Under the pieces are notes generated by a model, which was not told where the DNA came from, ran no database searches, and saw only the letters and a program-made list of their open reading frames with translations. From Bacteroidota bacterium (GTDB lineage: Bacteria > Bacteroidota > Bacteroidia > Chitinophagales > Chitinophagaceae): DNA of 11,687 nt. Shown here one piece after another: positions 1 to 6,810 of this stretch; position 1 is the stretch's first letter, and every line of letters starts with the position of its first letter. A program made the position numbers and the translations under genes. The stretch is from assembly GCA_023386395.1 (NCBI GenBank), contig JAEWJV010000041.1:1-11687 (forward strand), read 5' to 3'.

Positions 1-72
1 ATATTGTATAATGCTATCTGAAAAATCAGAAAAATGCTTCCCGGCTGTTGTAGTTATGGTAAAGGCTTTTAA

Positions 73-1104
73 TTAATGCAGCTTTATTTTCATTACCACA
101 TCATCGGCTGTTACAAATAAAACATCCTTTGTTTCATTAAAAGAGCAGTTGGATGTTTGCCTGCTATACACTTTAATTAAACCAATCAATTTCCCTTCGG
201 GAGAAATGATGTTAATGCCATCGGGGCCAGCGCTGAAAATGTTTCCATGTTTATCTATTTTAAAACCATCGGCGCCTTGCTTCACGGTTGCATTTGTTTT
301 CATTACAGTTGCATCCAGGAGGACGCGGCCGTTTTTAAAATTACCATTTTCATCAAGATTATACGCATACCATTTTGGATGCTCATCATCGCTGCTGGCA
401 ATGTATAAAGTTTTCTCATCGTTGGATAATGCAATACCGTTTGGTTTTTTAATGGAATCAATTAATAACGATAATTTGCCATCAGCCATTATTTTGTAAA
501 CGCCCTCAAAATTTAATTCCCTTGTTGAATCATTGTCGCGCTGCGGCAAGCCATAAACCGGGTCGGTAAAATAAATATTATTATGACTGTCTGTAACAAG
601 ATCATTCGGGCTGTTAAACTTTTTGCCGTTATAGTTAGCTGCAAGCACTGTGAATTCAGGTTGCGGCGCCTCTAAGCCTGAATTCAATTTCACAACCTGC
701 CTGTTGCCCGACTGGCATAATAACAGGTTGCCATTTTTATCTAACGTTAAACCATTGGAGCCGTCCTCTCCGCCAATGCGTTTTACGGAACCTGTATAAC
801 CGGAAGGCTTTAAATATAATGCTGCCGTATCGCCTTCTTTCCATTGATAAATTTTATTCTCAATTACATCGGAAAACAGCAGCATTTGTTTAGCCGGAAC
901 CCAAACAGGGCCTTCGCTCCAGGTATAACCTTTGCCGATTATTTCAATGGCCGCATTGCTGTCAATTGCCTGCAGGGCAGCCGCATCAAAAATTTCTATT
1001 TTTCCAATTGCCGTATCCGGATTTTGGGCTGGTGACTGATGTGTGTTTTCGCTGCATGCGTTAATTAAAATATACAGCAGCAATGCAGGTATAAATCTTT
1101 TCAT
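73..1104 (-). CDS. SMP-30/gluconolactonase family sugar lactonase, predicted lipoprotein
   Basis: Predicted calcium- or zinc-dependent lactonase with a six-bladed beta-propeller (SMP-30/gluconolactonase/LRE family), hydrolysing an aldonolactone to the free aldonate. I chose the ATG at 1104, giving 343 aa. An upstream in-frame Met at 1161 would add 19 residues ahead of the signal peptide and overlap the kinase gene. From 1104 the N-terminus is a typical lipoprotein signal: KR, a hydrophobic run, then LINAC with Cys17 as the lipidation site. By comparison with human SMP-30, the metal ligands appear as Glu64 (SEGPVW), Asn222 (PNGIALS) and Asp279 (ADGFKID), and the substrate-side Asn as Asn167 (SPNDL). 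All four are present. It is last in a minus-strand cluster, 22 bp after the DgoK stop, so probably co-transcribed. The family assignment is firm. The exact lactone substrate is inferred from the neighbours and could be galactono-, glucono- or another lactone. Confidence 0.9.
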   Translation of the reverse strand: MKRFIPALLLYILINACSENTHQSPAQNPDTAIGKIEIFDAAALQAIDSNAAIEIIGKGYTWSEGPVWVPAKQMLLFSDVIENKIYQWKEGDTAALYLKPSGYTGSVKRIGGEDGSNGLTLDKNGNLLLCQSGNRQVVKLNSGLEAPQPEFTVLAANYNGKKFNSPNDLVTDSHNNIYFTDPVYGLPQRDNDSTRELNFEGVYKIMADGKLSLLIDSIKKPNGIALSNDEKTLYIASSDDEHPKWYAYNLDENGNFKNGRVLLDATVMKTNATVKQGADGFKIDKHGNIFSAGPDGINIISPEGKLIGLIKVYSRQTSNCSFNETKDVLFVTADDVVMKIKLH

Positions 1105-1126
1105 AATAGCAATTTCAACTTTAAAT

Positions 1127-2074
1127 TTATTGATAGTGATTAAATAAAACCGTTTGCGCATGTATTAATGCTTTGTCAGCATCTTCCGTTAATACCGTGA
1201 AATTTTTATTTAATGCTGATAGGGCTGCATGGTATAACTGTAATAAATTTCCCGATGAAACAATGGTTACTGCTTCCACATTTTCGTTTAAAACCTGTTT
1301 TAATTCTTCGCCTATAAGCAGGCCGCTTAAATAATAATAGTTTTCTTTTTTGTCCATGGTATTGAACAATGTATTGATGCGAACATTAAAAATATTATTT
1401 AAGAAAGATGATGCAGTTGCATCGCTTACGCCCTTTAAAAAAATATCATTCGCCTTTGTATTTGTATTTTCCTGTTCAACTGAATTTGATAAGATACTTT
1501 TTGTGGAAAGCAGTTGAAACAACTCGCCGGTCATATAGGTTTTAATTTCGGCCAGCATTTTATTTTCTACCAGTATATGTTTGGAGTGTGTGCCTGGTAA
1601 TATAAATAATTGTTTATTGAATGATGAATTTATGGCGCAGCCTGCAAGGATTGTTTCTTCGCCGCGCATTACATCTGCGGCTGAACAGGCGCCTGAAACC
1701 AGTATTGTTTTATGCGGAAAAGATGGTGAGCTTGCAATAATATCAGTCAATAAATTTTGTGGACGAATAACGAACGGAATTTTTTGATAAGGCAATTCTT
1801 TCATGCCGATAGCAGAAGATGCCATGCCTGCAATTATTAAAGGTATATTGTTTAAATATTTGTCCGTTTGTTGAGAGATCTGTTGAATTTGTTCATTGAT
1901 ATAGTTACTGTAAAACGAAAGCCTGTCGGTTCTTTGTTGCGCTTTCCATGCATCGTAAGTCGCTGAAATGCCTTGCTGCGTGAGCGTTTCAGCCAATACT
2001 GTTTTTGTTGCGGCATCAATTAAACGCAGCCGGAATGAACTTGTTCCCCAATCGCAGCTTAAAAAGATTTGCAT
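1127..2074 (-). CDS. dgoK: 2-oxo-3-deoxygalactonate kinase (DgoK family)
   Basis: Cytoplasmic ATP-dependent kinase that phosphorylates 2-keto-3-deoxygalactonate at O6, the step before aldol cleavage. The product is 315 aa, normal for the DGOK family (about 290-330 aa). Family landmarks are in order: the N-terminal phosphate-binding DWGTSSFRL (residues 8-16) of the ASKHA fold, IIAGMASSAIG (80-90), the signature DVMRGEE (134-140), PGTHSKH (160-166) and YMTGELF (180-186). No signal peptide is visible. The start at 2074 places the DWGTS motif at the expected distance from the N-terminus. The gene lies 133 bp downstream of the aldolase gene and 22 bp upstream of the lactonase gene, all on one strand. 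The use of a DgoK-type kinase rather than a PfkB-type KdgK favours a galactonate-type substrate over gluconate, but that is inference. I see no frameshift or missing motif. Confidence 0.92.
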   Translation of the reverse strand: MQIFLSCDWGTSSFRLRLIDAATKTVLAETLTQQGISATYDAWKAQQRTDRLSFYSNYINEQIQQISQQTDKYLNNIPLIIAGMASSAIGMKELPYQKIPFVIRPQNLLTDIIASSPSFPHKTILVSGACSAADVMRGEETILAGCAINSSFNKQLFILPGTHSKHILVENKMLAEIKTYMTGELFQLLSTKSILSNSVEQENTNTKANDIFLKGVSDATASSFLNNIFNVRINTLFNTMDKKENYYYLSGLLIGEELKQVLNENVEAVTIVSSGNLLQLYHAALSALNKNFTVLTEDADKALIHAQTVLFNHYQ

Positions 2075-2109
2075 ATTTATTCGAACCTGATTTATTGCTG
2101 AATAATGTA

Positions 2110-2145
2110 TTAACTGTACAAGTGTTGCGACGCAACGGCAGTTAA
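2110..2145. repeat. Inverted repeat with inner palindrome GTTGCG-A-CGCAAC
   Basis: The arms TTAACTG (2110-2116) and CAGTTAA (2139-2145) are perfect complements. They enclose a second perfect inverted repeat, GTTGCG (2124-2129), A2130, CGCAAC (2131-2136). The inner dyad has a one-base centre, which suits a protein-binding operator better than an RNA hairpin. The two dyads are offset by 2.5 bp, leaving 7 nt unpaired on one side and 2 nt on the other. The element lies in the aldolase-kinase spacer, upstream of dgoK on the minus strand. It may be an operator, a processing structure or a copy of a dispersed repeat. The sequence does not decide between these. Confidence 0.6.
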
Positions 2146-2163
2146 ATTGAAATACAACTGCCG
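2136..2163. repeat. 8-bp inverted repeat CGGCAGTT/AACTGCCG, competing with its neighbour
   Basis: CGGCAGTT (2136-2143) and AACTGCCG (2156-2163) are perfect complements around a 12-nt AT-rich loop. The left arm shares bases 2139-2143 with the outer arm of the repeat at 2110-2145, so in RNA the two stems could not form at the same time. That geometry resembles an attenuator switch. No T-run follows either stem in the dgoK direction, so an attenuation role is only a possibility. Confidence 0.5.
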
Positions 2164-2183
2164 GTACCCAAATTAATGATCAT

Positions 2184-2200
2184 GTTATGCAAAGCATAAC
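2184..2200. repeat. 7-bp hairpin GTTATGC-AAA-GCATAAC after the aldolase gene
   Basis: A perfect 7-bp stem with a 3-nt loop starts 7 nt beyond the aldolase stop codon on the minus strand. It lacks the T-run of an intrinsic terminator (ATGATCATTAATTT follows), so it is more likely to stabilise or process the 3' end of the aldolase message, or to terminate only weakly, than to block read-through into dgoK. Confidence 0.45.
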
Positions 2201-2207
2201 AGCACAT

Positions 2208-2831
2208 TTAAGCTTGCAACGCTGCAACCAGTTGTTTTGCTTTTGCCGTTATTGTTTCAAGATATGCTTTATTAACCGTGGTTTTACTACTCACCAAAGC
2301 GCTTCCTATACCAAAAGCCACCGCGCCGGTTTTAGCAAATGTTTGAATGTTTGATGCATCAATGCCACCGGTTGGCATAACCTTTATAAAATTGAGTGGC
2401 GCTAATATATTCTTCACATAATCTGCATTAAGGCAGGGAAATATTTTAATGATATCTGCGCCGTTTTTATGTGCAGCCACAATTTCTGTTGGCGTAAATG
2501 CACCGGGAATGCTTATGATGCCTGCATCTTTTGCTGCTTTAATTACCTGCGTATCAAGTGATGGCGAAATAAGAAATGCAGCGCCTGCCGCAATAGCATT
2601 TTTCGCATCCTTTTCATTAATTACGGTGCCTGCGCCAATAAGCATTTTGTTTTTGAATTCATGGTTCAACTGTTCAATGGCAGGCAAGGCATTATCAGAA
2701 TTTAAAGTAATTTCCAGCAGGCGGATACCACCATCATATAAGGCGTTTGCAATGTTTGTTATTTCTGCCGGCGGCATGCCGCGCAAAATGGCCACAATTT
2801 TATGTTCAAATATTTGCGATAAACTTGTCAT
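2208..2831 (-). CDS. eda: 2-keto-3-deoxy-6-phospho-aldonate aldolase (KDPG/KDPGal aldolase family)
   Basis: Class I aldolase cleaving a 2-keto-3-deoxy-6-phospho-aldonate into pyruvate and glyceraldehyde 3-phosphate. It is cytoplasmic, a TIM barrel and normally a trimer in this family. The 207-aa length is standard. Visible landmarks are KIVAILRG (11-18), the catalytic glutamate Glu40 in LLEITLNS, IGAGTV (65-70), the Schiff-base lysine Lys129 in DIIKIFP, and the phosphate-binding PTGGI (153-157) and GIGSALV (174-180). The substrate signature is mixed: L-N-S after the glutamate resembles E. coli DgoA (KDPGal aldolase), whereas PTGGI with Thr154 resembles E. coli Eda (KDPG aldolase). The dgoK gene downstream favours KDPGal as a natural substrate. 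It is the first gene of the minus-strand cluster. An in-frame TAA six codons upstream of the ATG at 2831 leaves no earlier ATG start. The symbol eda denotes the family; dgoA may be the better functional name. Confidence 0.92.
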   Translation of the reverse strand: MTSLSQIFEHKIVAILRGMPPAEITNIANALYDGGIRLLEITLNSDNALPAIEQLNHEFKNKMLIGAGTVINEKDAKNAIAAGAAFLISPSLDTQVIKAAKDAGIISIPGAFTPTEIVAAHKNGADIIKIFPCLNADYVKNILAPLNFIKVMPTGGIDASNIQTFAKTGAVAFGIGSALVSSKTTVNKAYLETITAKAKQLVAALQA

Positions 2832-2841
2832 GCCATAAAGA

Positions 2842-2871
2842 TAAAGTTATCAGCCACTGCTGCACATCAAA
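2842..2871 (-). promoter_or_regulatory. Possible Bacteroidota-type promoter for the aldolase cluster
   Basis: Reading the minus strand, TTTG (2871-2868) is followed after 18 nt by TAACTTTA (2849-2842). This is close to the Bacteroidota -33 TTTG and -7 TAnnTTTG consensus, with one mismatch. The -7 box ends only 10 nt before the aldolase ATG, so the message would have a leader of just a few bases. That makes this a weak candidate. Confidence 0.25.
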
Positions 2872-2948
2872 AACTTTTACCGAATATCCATATTTGCTTT
2901 CCGGATACGTATAAACGCTTATATTGGGCGCTTTGTAAAATTCATTTC

Positions 2949-4307
2949 ATGAGAAAAGATTACTATTTCAAAGCTTTGCTGGTAGTGCTGTTGTTATCAG
3001 CATGGTGTACCCAATTAATGGCGCAACAGTTAAAAGTGCCGGTTGAATATTATAAACTTAAAAATGGTTTAAAGGTTGTTTTGTCGCCCGACAAAACTGC
3101 GCCCATTGTTGATATCGGCGTTTATTACAACATTGGCTTTCGAATTGAACCAAAAGACCGCACCGGTTTTGCGCATTTGTTTGAGCACATGATGTTCCAG
3201 GGTTCGCAGAATCTTGGCAAGATGGAATTTATAAAACTGGTACAGCAAAACGGCGGCATATTAAATGGTTCCACCCGTTTTGATTTTACCAATTATTTTG
3301 AAGTGCTGCCTGCGCATAAACTTGAAACCGGTTTATGGGCTGAATCCGACCGCATGAAAGGCCTTGCCATTACACAGGATAACTTAACCAATCAGCAGGG
3401 CGTTGTAAAGAATGAAGTGAAGGTGAATGTGCTTAACCAGCCTTATGGCGGGTTTCCCTGGTTAGATATGCCACAGTATGCGAATAAGAACTGGTATAAT
3501 GCACATAATTTTTATGGCGATCTGAAAGACCTTGATTCGGCTAATCTTGATGATGTTCAAAGCTTTTTTAAAACGTATTATGCGCCCAACAATGCTGTAA
3601 TAGTTATGGTGGGCGATTTTGAACCTGCTGAAGCAAAGAAGTGGATAGACCAGTATTTTGCGGCTATTCCATCAGCCACATTGCCTCCAAAACCCGACAT
3701 CAGCGAACCGAAGCAGGAACAGGAACAACGATTTGTAAAGGAAGACAAACTTGCCAATAAGCCTGCTATTGCGGTTGCTTATAAAATGCCCGGCAGGAAC
3801 ACACCGGAATATTATGCAATGGGATTGATTGATCAAATGTTGCTGCAGGGAAAAGACAGCAAGCTGTATCAATACCTTGTGCAGGATAAAGGTTATACTT
3901 CAAGCATAAGCGGCGGGATAAATTATCTCGGAAACATGTATAACTATAACGGTCCGATGGTTTGGATGGCTGATTGTATTTATGACTCAACGGTGAAAGC
4001 AGATTCAATCGTTGCGCAGTTTGATAAGGCGGTAAATGATGTTTCAAAAATTACGCAGGCTGACCTGGATCTTGCATTGGTTAAAATGCGTTCTGATTTA
4101 TATGATGCTTTGGGCGGGCAGTTTGGTATTGGAAAAGTTGACCTGCTGGCATCGTTTGCATTGTTTGATGATAATCCAAACCGCATCAATTCGCTGGAAG
4201 AAGAATTTAAAAAGGTTACGCCTGAATTAATAAAGAAAACCGCACAGGAATACCTGCGTTCAACCAACAGGACTATTTTAATTGTTGATCCGAAAGCCGG
4301 TAAATAA
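2949..4307 (+). CDS. Secreted M16 family zinc metallopeptidase, catalytic subunit
   Basis: Pitrilysin/insulinase-superfamily (M16B-like) zinc endopeptidase of 452 aa. An N-terminal Sec signal (KAL, hydrophobic stretch, cleavage probably after LMA at about residue 25) predicts export to the periplasm. The inverted zinc motif HLFEH is complete (His76, Glu79, His80), and the third ligand Glu156 in VVKNEV lies at the usual spacing of about 75 residues. The C-terminal half is the second M16 lobe without a second zinc site. The ATG at 2949 is the only in-frame start that supplies the signal peptide. The next gene, 34 bp downstream, encodes a degenerate partner, matching the two-subunit arrangement known for bacterial M16B proteases such as the Sphingomonas A1 pair, where one chain provides the zinc site and the other the R/Y site. 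Natural substrates are unknown; peptides or misfolded periplasmic proteins are plausible. Confidence 0.93.
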   Translation: MRKDYYFKALLVVLLLSAWCTQLMAQQLKVPVEYYKLKNGLKVVLSPDKTAPIVDIGVYYNIGFRIEPKDRTGFAHLFEHMMFQGSQNLGKMEFIKLVQQNGGILNGSTRFDFTNYFEVLPAHKLETGLWAESDRMKGLAITQDNLTNQQGVVKNEVKVNVLNQPYGGFPWLDMPQYANKNWYNAHNFYGDLKDLDSANLDDVQSFFKTYYAPNNAVIVMVGDFEPAEAKKWIDQYFAAIPSATLPPKPDISEPKQEQEQRFVKEDKLANKPAIAVAYKMPGRNTPEYYAMGLIDQMLLQGKDSKLYQYLVQDKGYTSSISGGINYLGNMYNYNGPMVWMADCIYDSTVKADSIVAQFDKAVNDVSKITQADLDLALVKMRSDLYDALGGQFGIGKVDLLASFALFDDNPNRINSLEEEFKKVTPELIKKTAQEYLRSTNRTILIVDPKAGK

Positions 4308-4341
4308 ACATGAACCCATCATTAGCTTAAAAAAATAAGAG

Positions 4342-5727
4342 ATGAAAAAAATTGCATTATATATGTTATCCGCAACGCTTTTATGCAGCGTTGCATTTAC
4401 ATCAAAAGCGCAAAAGCAAACACCGCCGGAAGGGGGCACGCCAAAAGATTTTGTATTGCCATCTAAAAAACAAAATACATTACCTAACGGCATGCGCACT
4501 ACAATGGTTGAATACGGCTCTTTGCCAAAAGTATATGTAAGCCTTATTATTAAAACGGGCAATGTGCAGGAAGCCGCCAACCAGGTTTGGCTTTCAGATT
4601 TATTGGGGAGGTTAATGAATGAAGGCACAACATCGCTCAGCGCTACAGCGCTTGCTAAAAAGGCTGCCGGCATGGGAGGCCAGGTTGGTGTGAGTGTTGG
4701 CTCTGATCAGTTCACAATTTATGGTTCTGCGTTATCTGAATATGCGCCCGACCTGGTAAAGCTTGTTGCTGATGTTGCTATTAATCCCTTGCTGCCTGCA
4801 AGTGAAATTGATCGTTTAAAAGCTGATTTAAAACGCCAGCTAGCATTAAATAAAAGTGTGCCGCAGTCTATTGCACAGGAAAAATTCTTTAATGTAATAT
4901 GGGGCGATACGCCTTATGGAATATTGTATCCAACAGAAGCTATGCTGGACAGTTATACCATTGAAGACGTTAAGAAATTTTATAACGATAACCTTGGCGC
5001 AAAACGCTCTGTGTTATATGTTGCCGGAAAATTTGATGAAGCCGCTACAACAAAAGCTGCATCGGCAAGCTTCAGCAAATGGAAAACCGGTCCTGAAGCT
5101 GCTTATCCTTCAATAACACCGAATACATCAGCCAATTCAAGCATTATTATCGACCGTAAGGGCGCACCTCAAACAACGGTGATCATTGGCTTGCCGGTAA
5201 TCAATCCCAAAAATCCAGATTACCTGCCATTGACGATAATGAATTCTTTGCTTGGCGGTTCTTTTGCTTCAAGAATTACAAGTAATATAAGGGAGAATAA
5301 AGGATATACTTATTCACCATCCAGTTCTATATCGTCTCATCCTTCCGGCGCGGTTTGGTATGAAGCGGCAGACATAACCAGCGAACATACCATTGATGCC
5401 ATCACTGAAATAAAAAAAGAAGTTGTGCGCCTGCAAAATGAAGCCCCTTCTGCCGATGAGCTTGGCGGCATTCAGCGCTATACAGCCGGCATATTTGTGT
5501 TACAAAATTCAACACCAACCGGCATTATAAGCCAGTTGAATTTTCTTGATTTATATGGATTGGATGACAGCTATTTAACCAACCGCGTTAAAAATATTTA
5601 TGCTGTTACGCCACAACAGGTTGCTGATCTTACAGAGAAATATTTACCAACAGATAAAATGGCCATTATAATGGTGGGCGACGAAGCTTCCATTAAAGAG
5701 CAGCAGTCTAAAGCAGGAAATAATTAA
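4342..5727 (+). CDS. Secreted M16 family protein lacking the zinc motif, partner subunit
   Basis: M16-fold protein of 461 aa with a Sec signal (MKKIALYMLS..., cleavage probably near SKA at residue 23), so it is exported like its neighbour. At the place of the zinc motif the sequence reads D86-L-L-G89-R90, so both histidines and the catalytic glutamate are gone and the chain should be inactive alone. The second-lobe motif is kept: Arg317 in NIREN followed by GYTYS (321-325, Tyr324), which corresponds to the R/Y pair that contacts substrate in M16B enzymes. It begins 34 bp after the catalytic subunit's stop, following the A-rich AAAAATAAGAG, and the two are clearly one operon ended by the stem-loop at 5750-5777. 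The most economical reading is an obligate heterodimer with the upstream protein. An alternative is an independent non-catalytic chaperone or scaffold role. Confidence 0.92.
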   Translation: MKKIALYMLSATLLCSVAFTSKAQKQTPPEGGTPKDFVLPSKKQNTLPNGMRTTMVEYGSLPKVYVSLIIKTGNVQEAANQVWLSDLLGRLMNEGTTSLSATALAKKAAGMGGQVGVSVGSDQFTIYGSALSEYAPDLVKLVADVAINPLLPASEIDRLKADLKRQLALNKSVPQSIAQEKFFNVIWGDTPYGILYPTEAMLDSYTIEDVKKFYNDNLGAKRSVLYVAGKFDEAATTKAASASFSKWKTGPEAAYPSITPNTSANSSIIIDRKGAPQTTVIIGLPVINPKNPDYLPLTIMNSLLGGSFASRITSNIRENKGYTYSPSSSISSHPSGAVWYEAADITSEHTIDAITEIKKEVVRLQNEAPSADELGGIQRYTAGIFVLQNSTPTGIISQLNFLDLYGLDDSYLTNRVKNIYAVTPQQVADLTEKYLPTDKMAIIMVGDEASIKEQQSKAGNN

Positions 5728-5749
5728 GGTTATATTATTATTGCATACA

Positions 5750-5777
5750 AAAAGGGTAAGCTTTTGCTTACCCTTTT
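5750..5777. terminator. Bidirectional intrinsic terminator
   Basis: A perfect 12-bp stem, AAAAGGGTAAGC (5750-5761) with GCTTACCCTTTT (5766-5777), encloses a TTTT loop. On the plus strand it runs into TTTTATTTT, and on the minus strand into TTTTT. It sits 22 bp after the M16 partner stop and 24 bp after the stop of the convergent repeat-protein gene, so it can terminate both transcripts. Confidence 0.87.
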
Positions 5778-5801
5778 ATTTTATAAATATGCTGGTAAAG
5801 A

Positions 5802-6575
5802 TTACTTGTTTACAAGCTCATGCATGTTTGTTTGATGGTTATCAAGCGTTGTATATTTAAAATCGTTTGAGCCCGAAAAACTTGCGCCTTTTAAATTAAC
5901 AGCACTCACAAATGCCGCATATTTAAAATCTGCATCGTCTTTAAATGATGCACCTGCAAAACTGCCTGCGTGCTTAAACTGTGCGTACTTAAAATCCGCA
6001 TCGCCTTCAAACACAGTATTGCTGAAATCAAAATTTGCAGTAAAATCAACATATTTAAAAATAGCTTCTTCCTTAAATATTACGGATTTAAAAACAGGCC
6101 CGTTTTTAAAGCTGGTATATTTAAATTCTGCTTCTTCATTAAAGCGGCTGCCCGCAAAAGATGTTTTGTTATTGAATACAGAATATTTAAAAGAAACATC
6201 GTCCTGGAAACTGCAGTTCTCAAAATTTACATCTGCATTAAAGTTGGCATTATATACAGTGCTGTTGTTTATAAAAGATTTACCATTATCAGGATTATAA
6301 TAGCCTATCACTTTGCCCGTGAACTTACAATTGCTGAAAGTAACCGGAACATTAATCGCGCTGATATATGTTTTATCGTTTGAATTGGTTCTTTCAAGCT
6401 TCTTATTATTAAGGTTTGTAAAATCGATCGGGCCTGTAATTTCAGCATCTTTTATTGATACAGGCTGATTATTGTTGATGCTTTCAATTATCGATGCTGC
6501 ACTTACTGTTTTCTGGGCAAAGCTTATTGCCGGTATTACCACCAACAGCAACAAAGCTGAAATAATTGTTCTCAT
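5802..6575 (-). CDS. Secreted pentapeptide-type repeat protein with 22-residue super-repeat
   Basis: Protein of 257 aa with a clear Sec signal (hydrophobic core, cleavage probably after AISFA, residue 20), predicted periplasmic or extracellular. Residues from about 78 to 241 show the F-x4-F-x5 spacing of phenylalanine-type pentapeptide repeats (Pentapeptide_3-like), which should build a right-handed quadrilateral beta-helix. Above this 11-residue rhythm is an exact 22-residue period: FKY occurs at 129, 151, 173, 195, 217 and 239. The first 75 residues after the signal are less regular (IKDAEITGPIDF..., a weaker pentapeptide-like start), and a short C-terminal tail follows the last repeat. No enzymatic motif or membrane anchor is visible. 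The gene converges on the M16 operon and diverges from the alpha-2-macroglobulin gene, with an A/T-rich leader before ATG at 6575. Function is unknown; a structural, binding or DNA-mimic role cannot be told from sequence, and export argues against gyrase protection. Confidence 0.86.
   Translation of the reverse strand: MRTIISALLLLVVIPAISFAQKTVSAASIIESINNNQPVSIKDAEITGPIDFTNLNNKKLERTNSNDKTYISAINVPVTFSNCKFTGKVIGYYNPDNGKSFINNSTVYNANFNADVNFENCSFQDDVSFKYSVFNNKTSFAGSRFNEEAEFKYTSFKNGPVFKSVIFKEEAIFKYVDFTANFDFSNTVFEGDADFKYAQFKHAGSFAGASFKDDADFKYAAFVSAVNLKGASFSGSNDFKYTTLDNHQTNMHELVNK
5853..6191 (-). repeat. 66-bp in-frame periodicity, six FKY-coding units
   Basis: Nine-base blocks encoding FKY start at plus positions 5853, 5919, 5985, 6051, 6117 and 6183, each exactly 66 bp from the next. 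Most read ATATTTAAA on the plus strand, while 5985 uses synonymous codons (GTACTTAAA). The bases between blocks have diverged considerably, so the register is conserved at protein level more than at DNA level. This suggests old duplications held in phase by structure. Confidence 0.9.
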
Positions 6576-6810
6576 TTTATATTTTTTTTGAAAGATAGAT
6601 TTTTAGGCAGAAAGGTAGAAAGGCTTATGGAGATGCGGCATTATCAGTGTTTCAACGGCGGAGCTGATTTACAGAATCATACATCAGTTATCAGTTGCTG
6701 GCATTACTGCAACAGTTAACAAACATTTTCTTTTTATAATTACACCGCTTCTTTTAATTTAGATGGAGTATAACGATCATTAGAATGAATACATTTCTTA
6801 AACCTGCAGT
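6576..6810. other. Divergent intergenic region with tiny reading frames before the macroglobulin gene
   Basis: The 235-bp non-coding spacer lies between two divergent genes and must hold both promoters. On the plus strand, TAATTTAG (6755-6762) is one mismatch from the TAnnTTTG box, but no good TTTG lies at the proper distance upstream. On the minus strand, TATCTTTC just ahead of the repeat-protein gene is a similar one-mismatch candidate. Two tiny plus-strand frames precede the macroglobulin gene: MEYNDH (6763-6783) and MNTFLKPAV (6785-6814), the latter with its TGA overlapping the macroglobulin ATG as ATGA. A 5-bp GTTGC/GCAAC inverted repeat is at 6694-6713. No RNA gene is recognised. Confidence 0.5.

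Noticed and set aside
17..30. Stem-loop TCTGA-AAAA-TCAGA downstream of the lactonase gene as a terminator
   Set aside because: The stem is only 5 bp, AT-rich and about 43 bp beyond the stop codon, too weak to call. The first 72 bases otherwise show nothing recognisable.
1105..1161. N-terminal extension of the lactonase to an upstream in-frame Met at 1161
   Set aside because: It would place 19 residues (MRKRFYLITINKF...) ahead of a complete lipoprotein signal and overlap the dgoK 3' end. The start at 1104 explains the lipobox better.
2191..2208. TATGCTTTG near the aldolase stop (minus strand) as a dgoK promoter -7 box
   Set aside because: The spacing within the box is one base too long (TAnnnTTTG), it forms part of the hairpin at 2184-2200, and no correctly placed TTTG was found upstream.
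2885..2907. TATCC/GGATA inverted repeat in the aldolase-M16 divergent spacer as an operator
   Set aside because: The arms are only 5 bp with a 13-bp gap, which is expected by chance in AT-rich DNA. No second copy was noticed.
5970..6383. 137-codon open frame on the plus strand, opposite the repeat-protein gene
   Set aside because: It is a by-product of the 66-bp periodic codons of the minus-strand gene, rich in Ile/Phe/Lys with no recognisable family or signal. The minus-strand product has a clean signal peptide and regular repeats.
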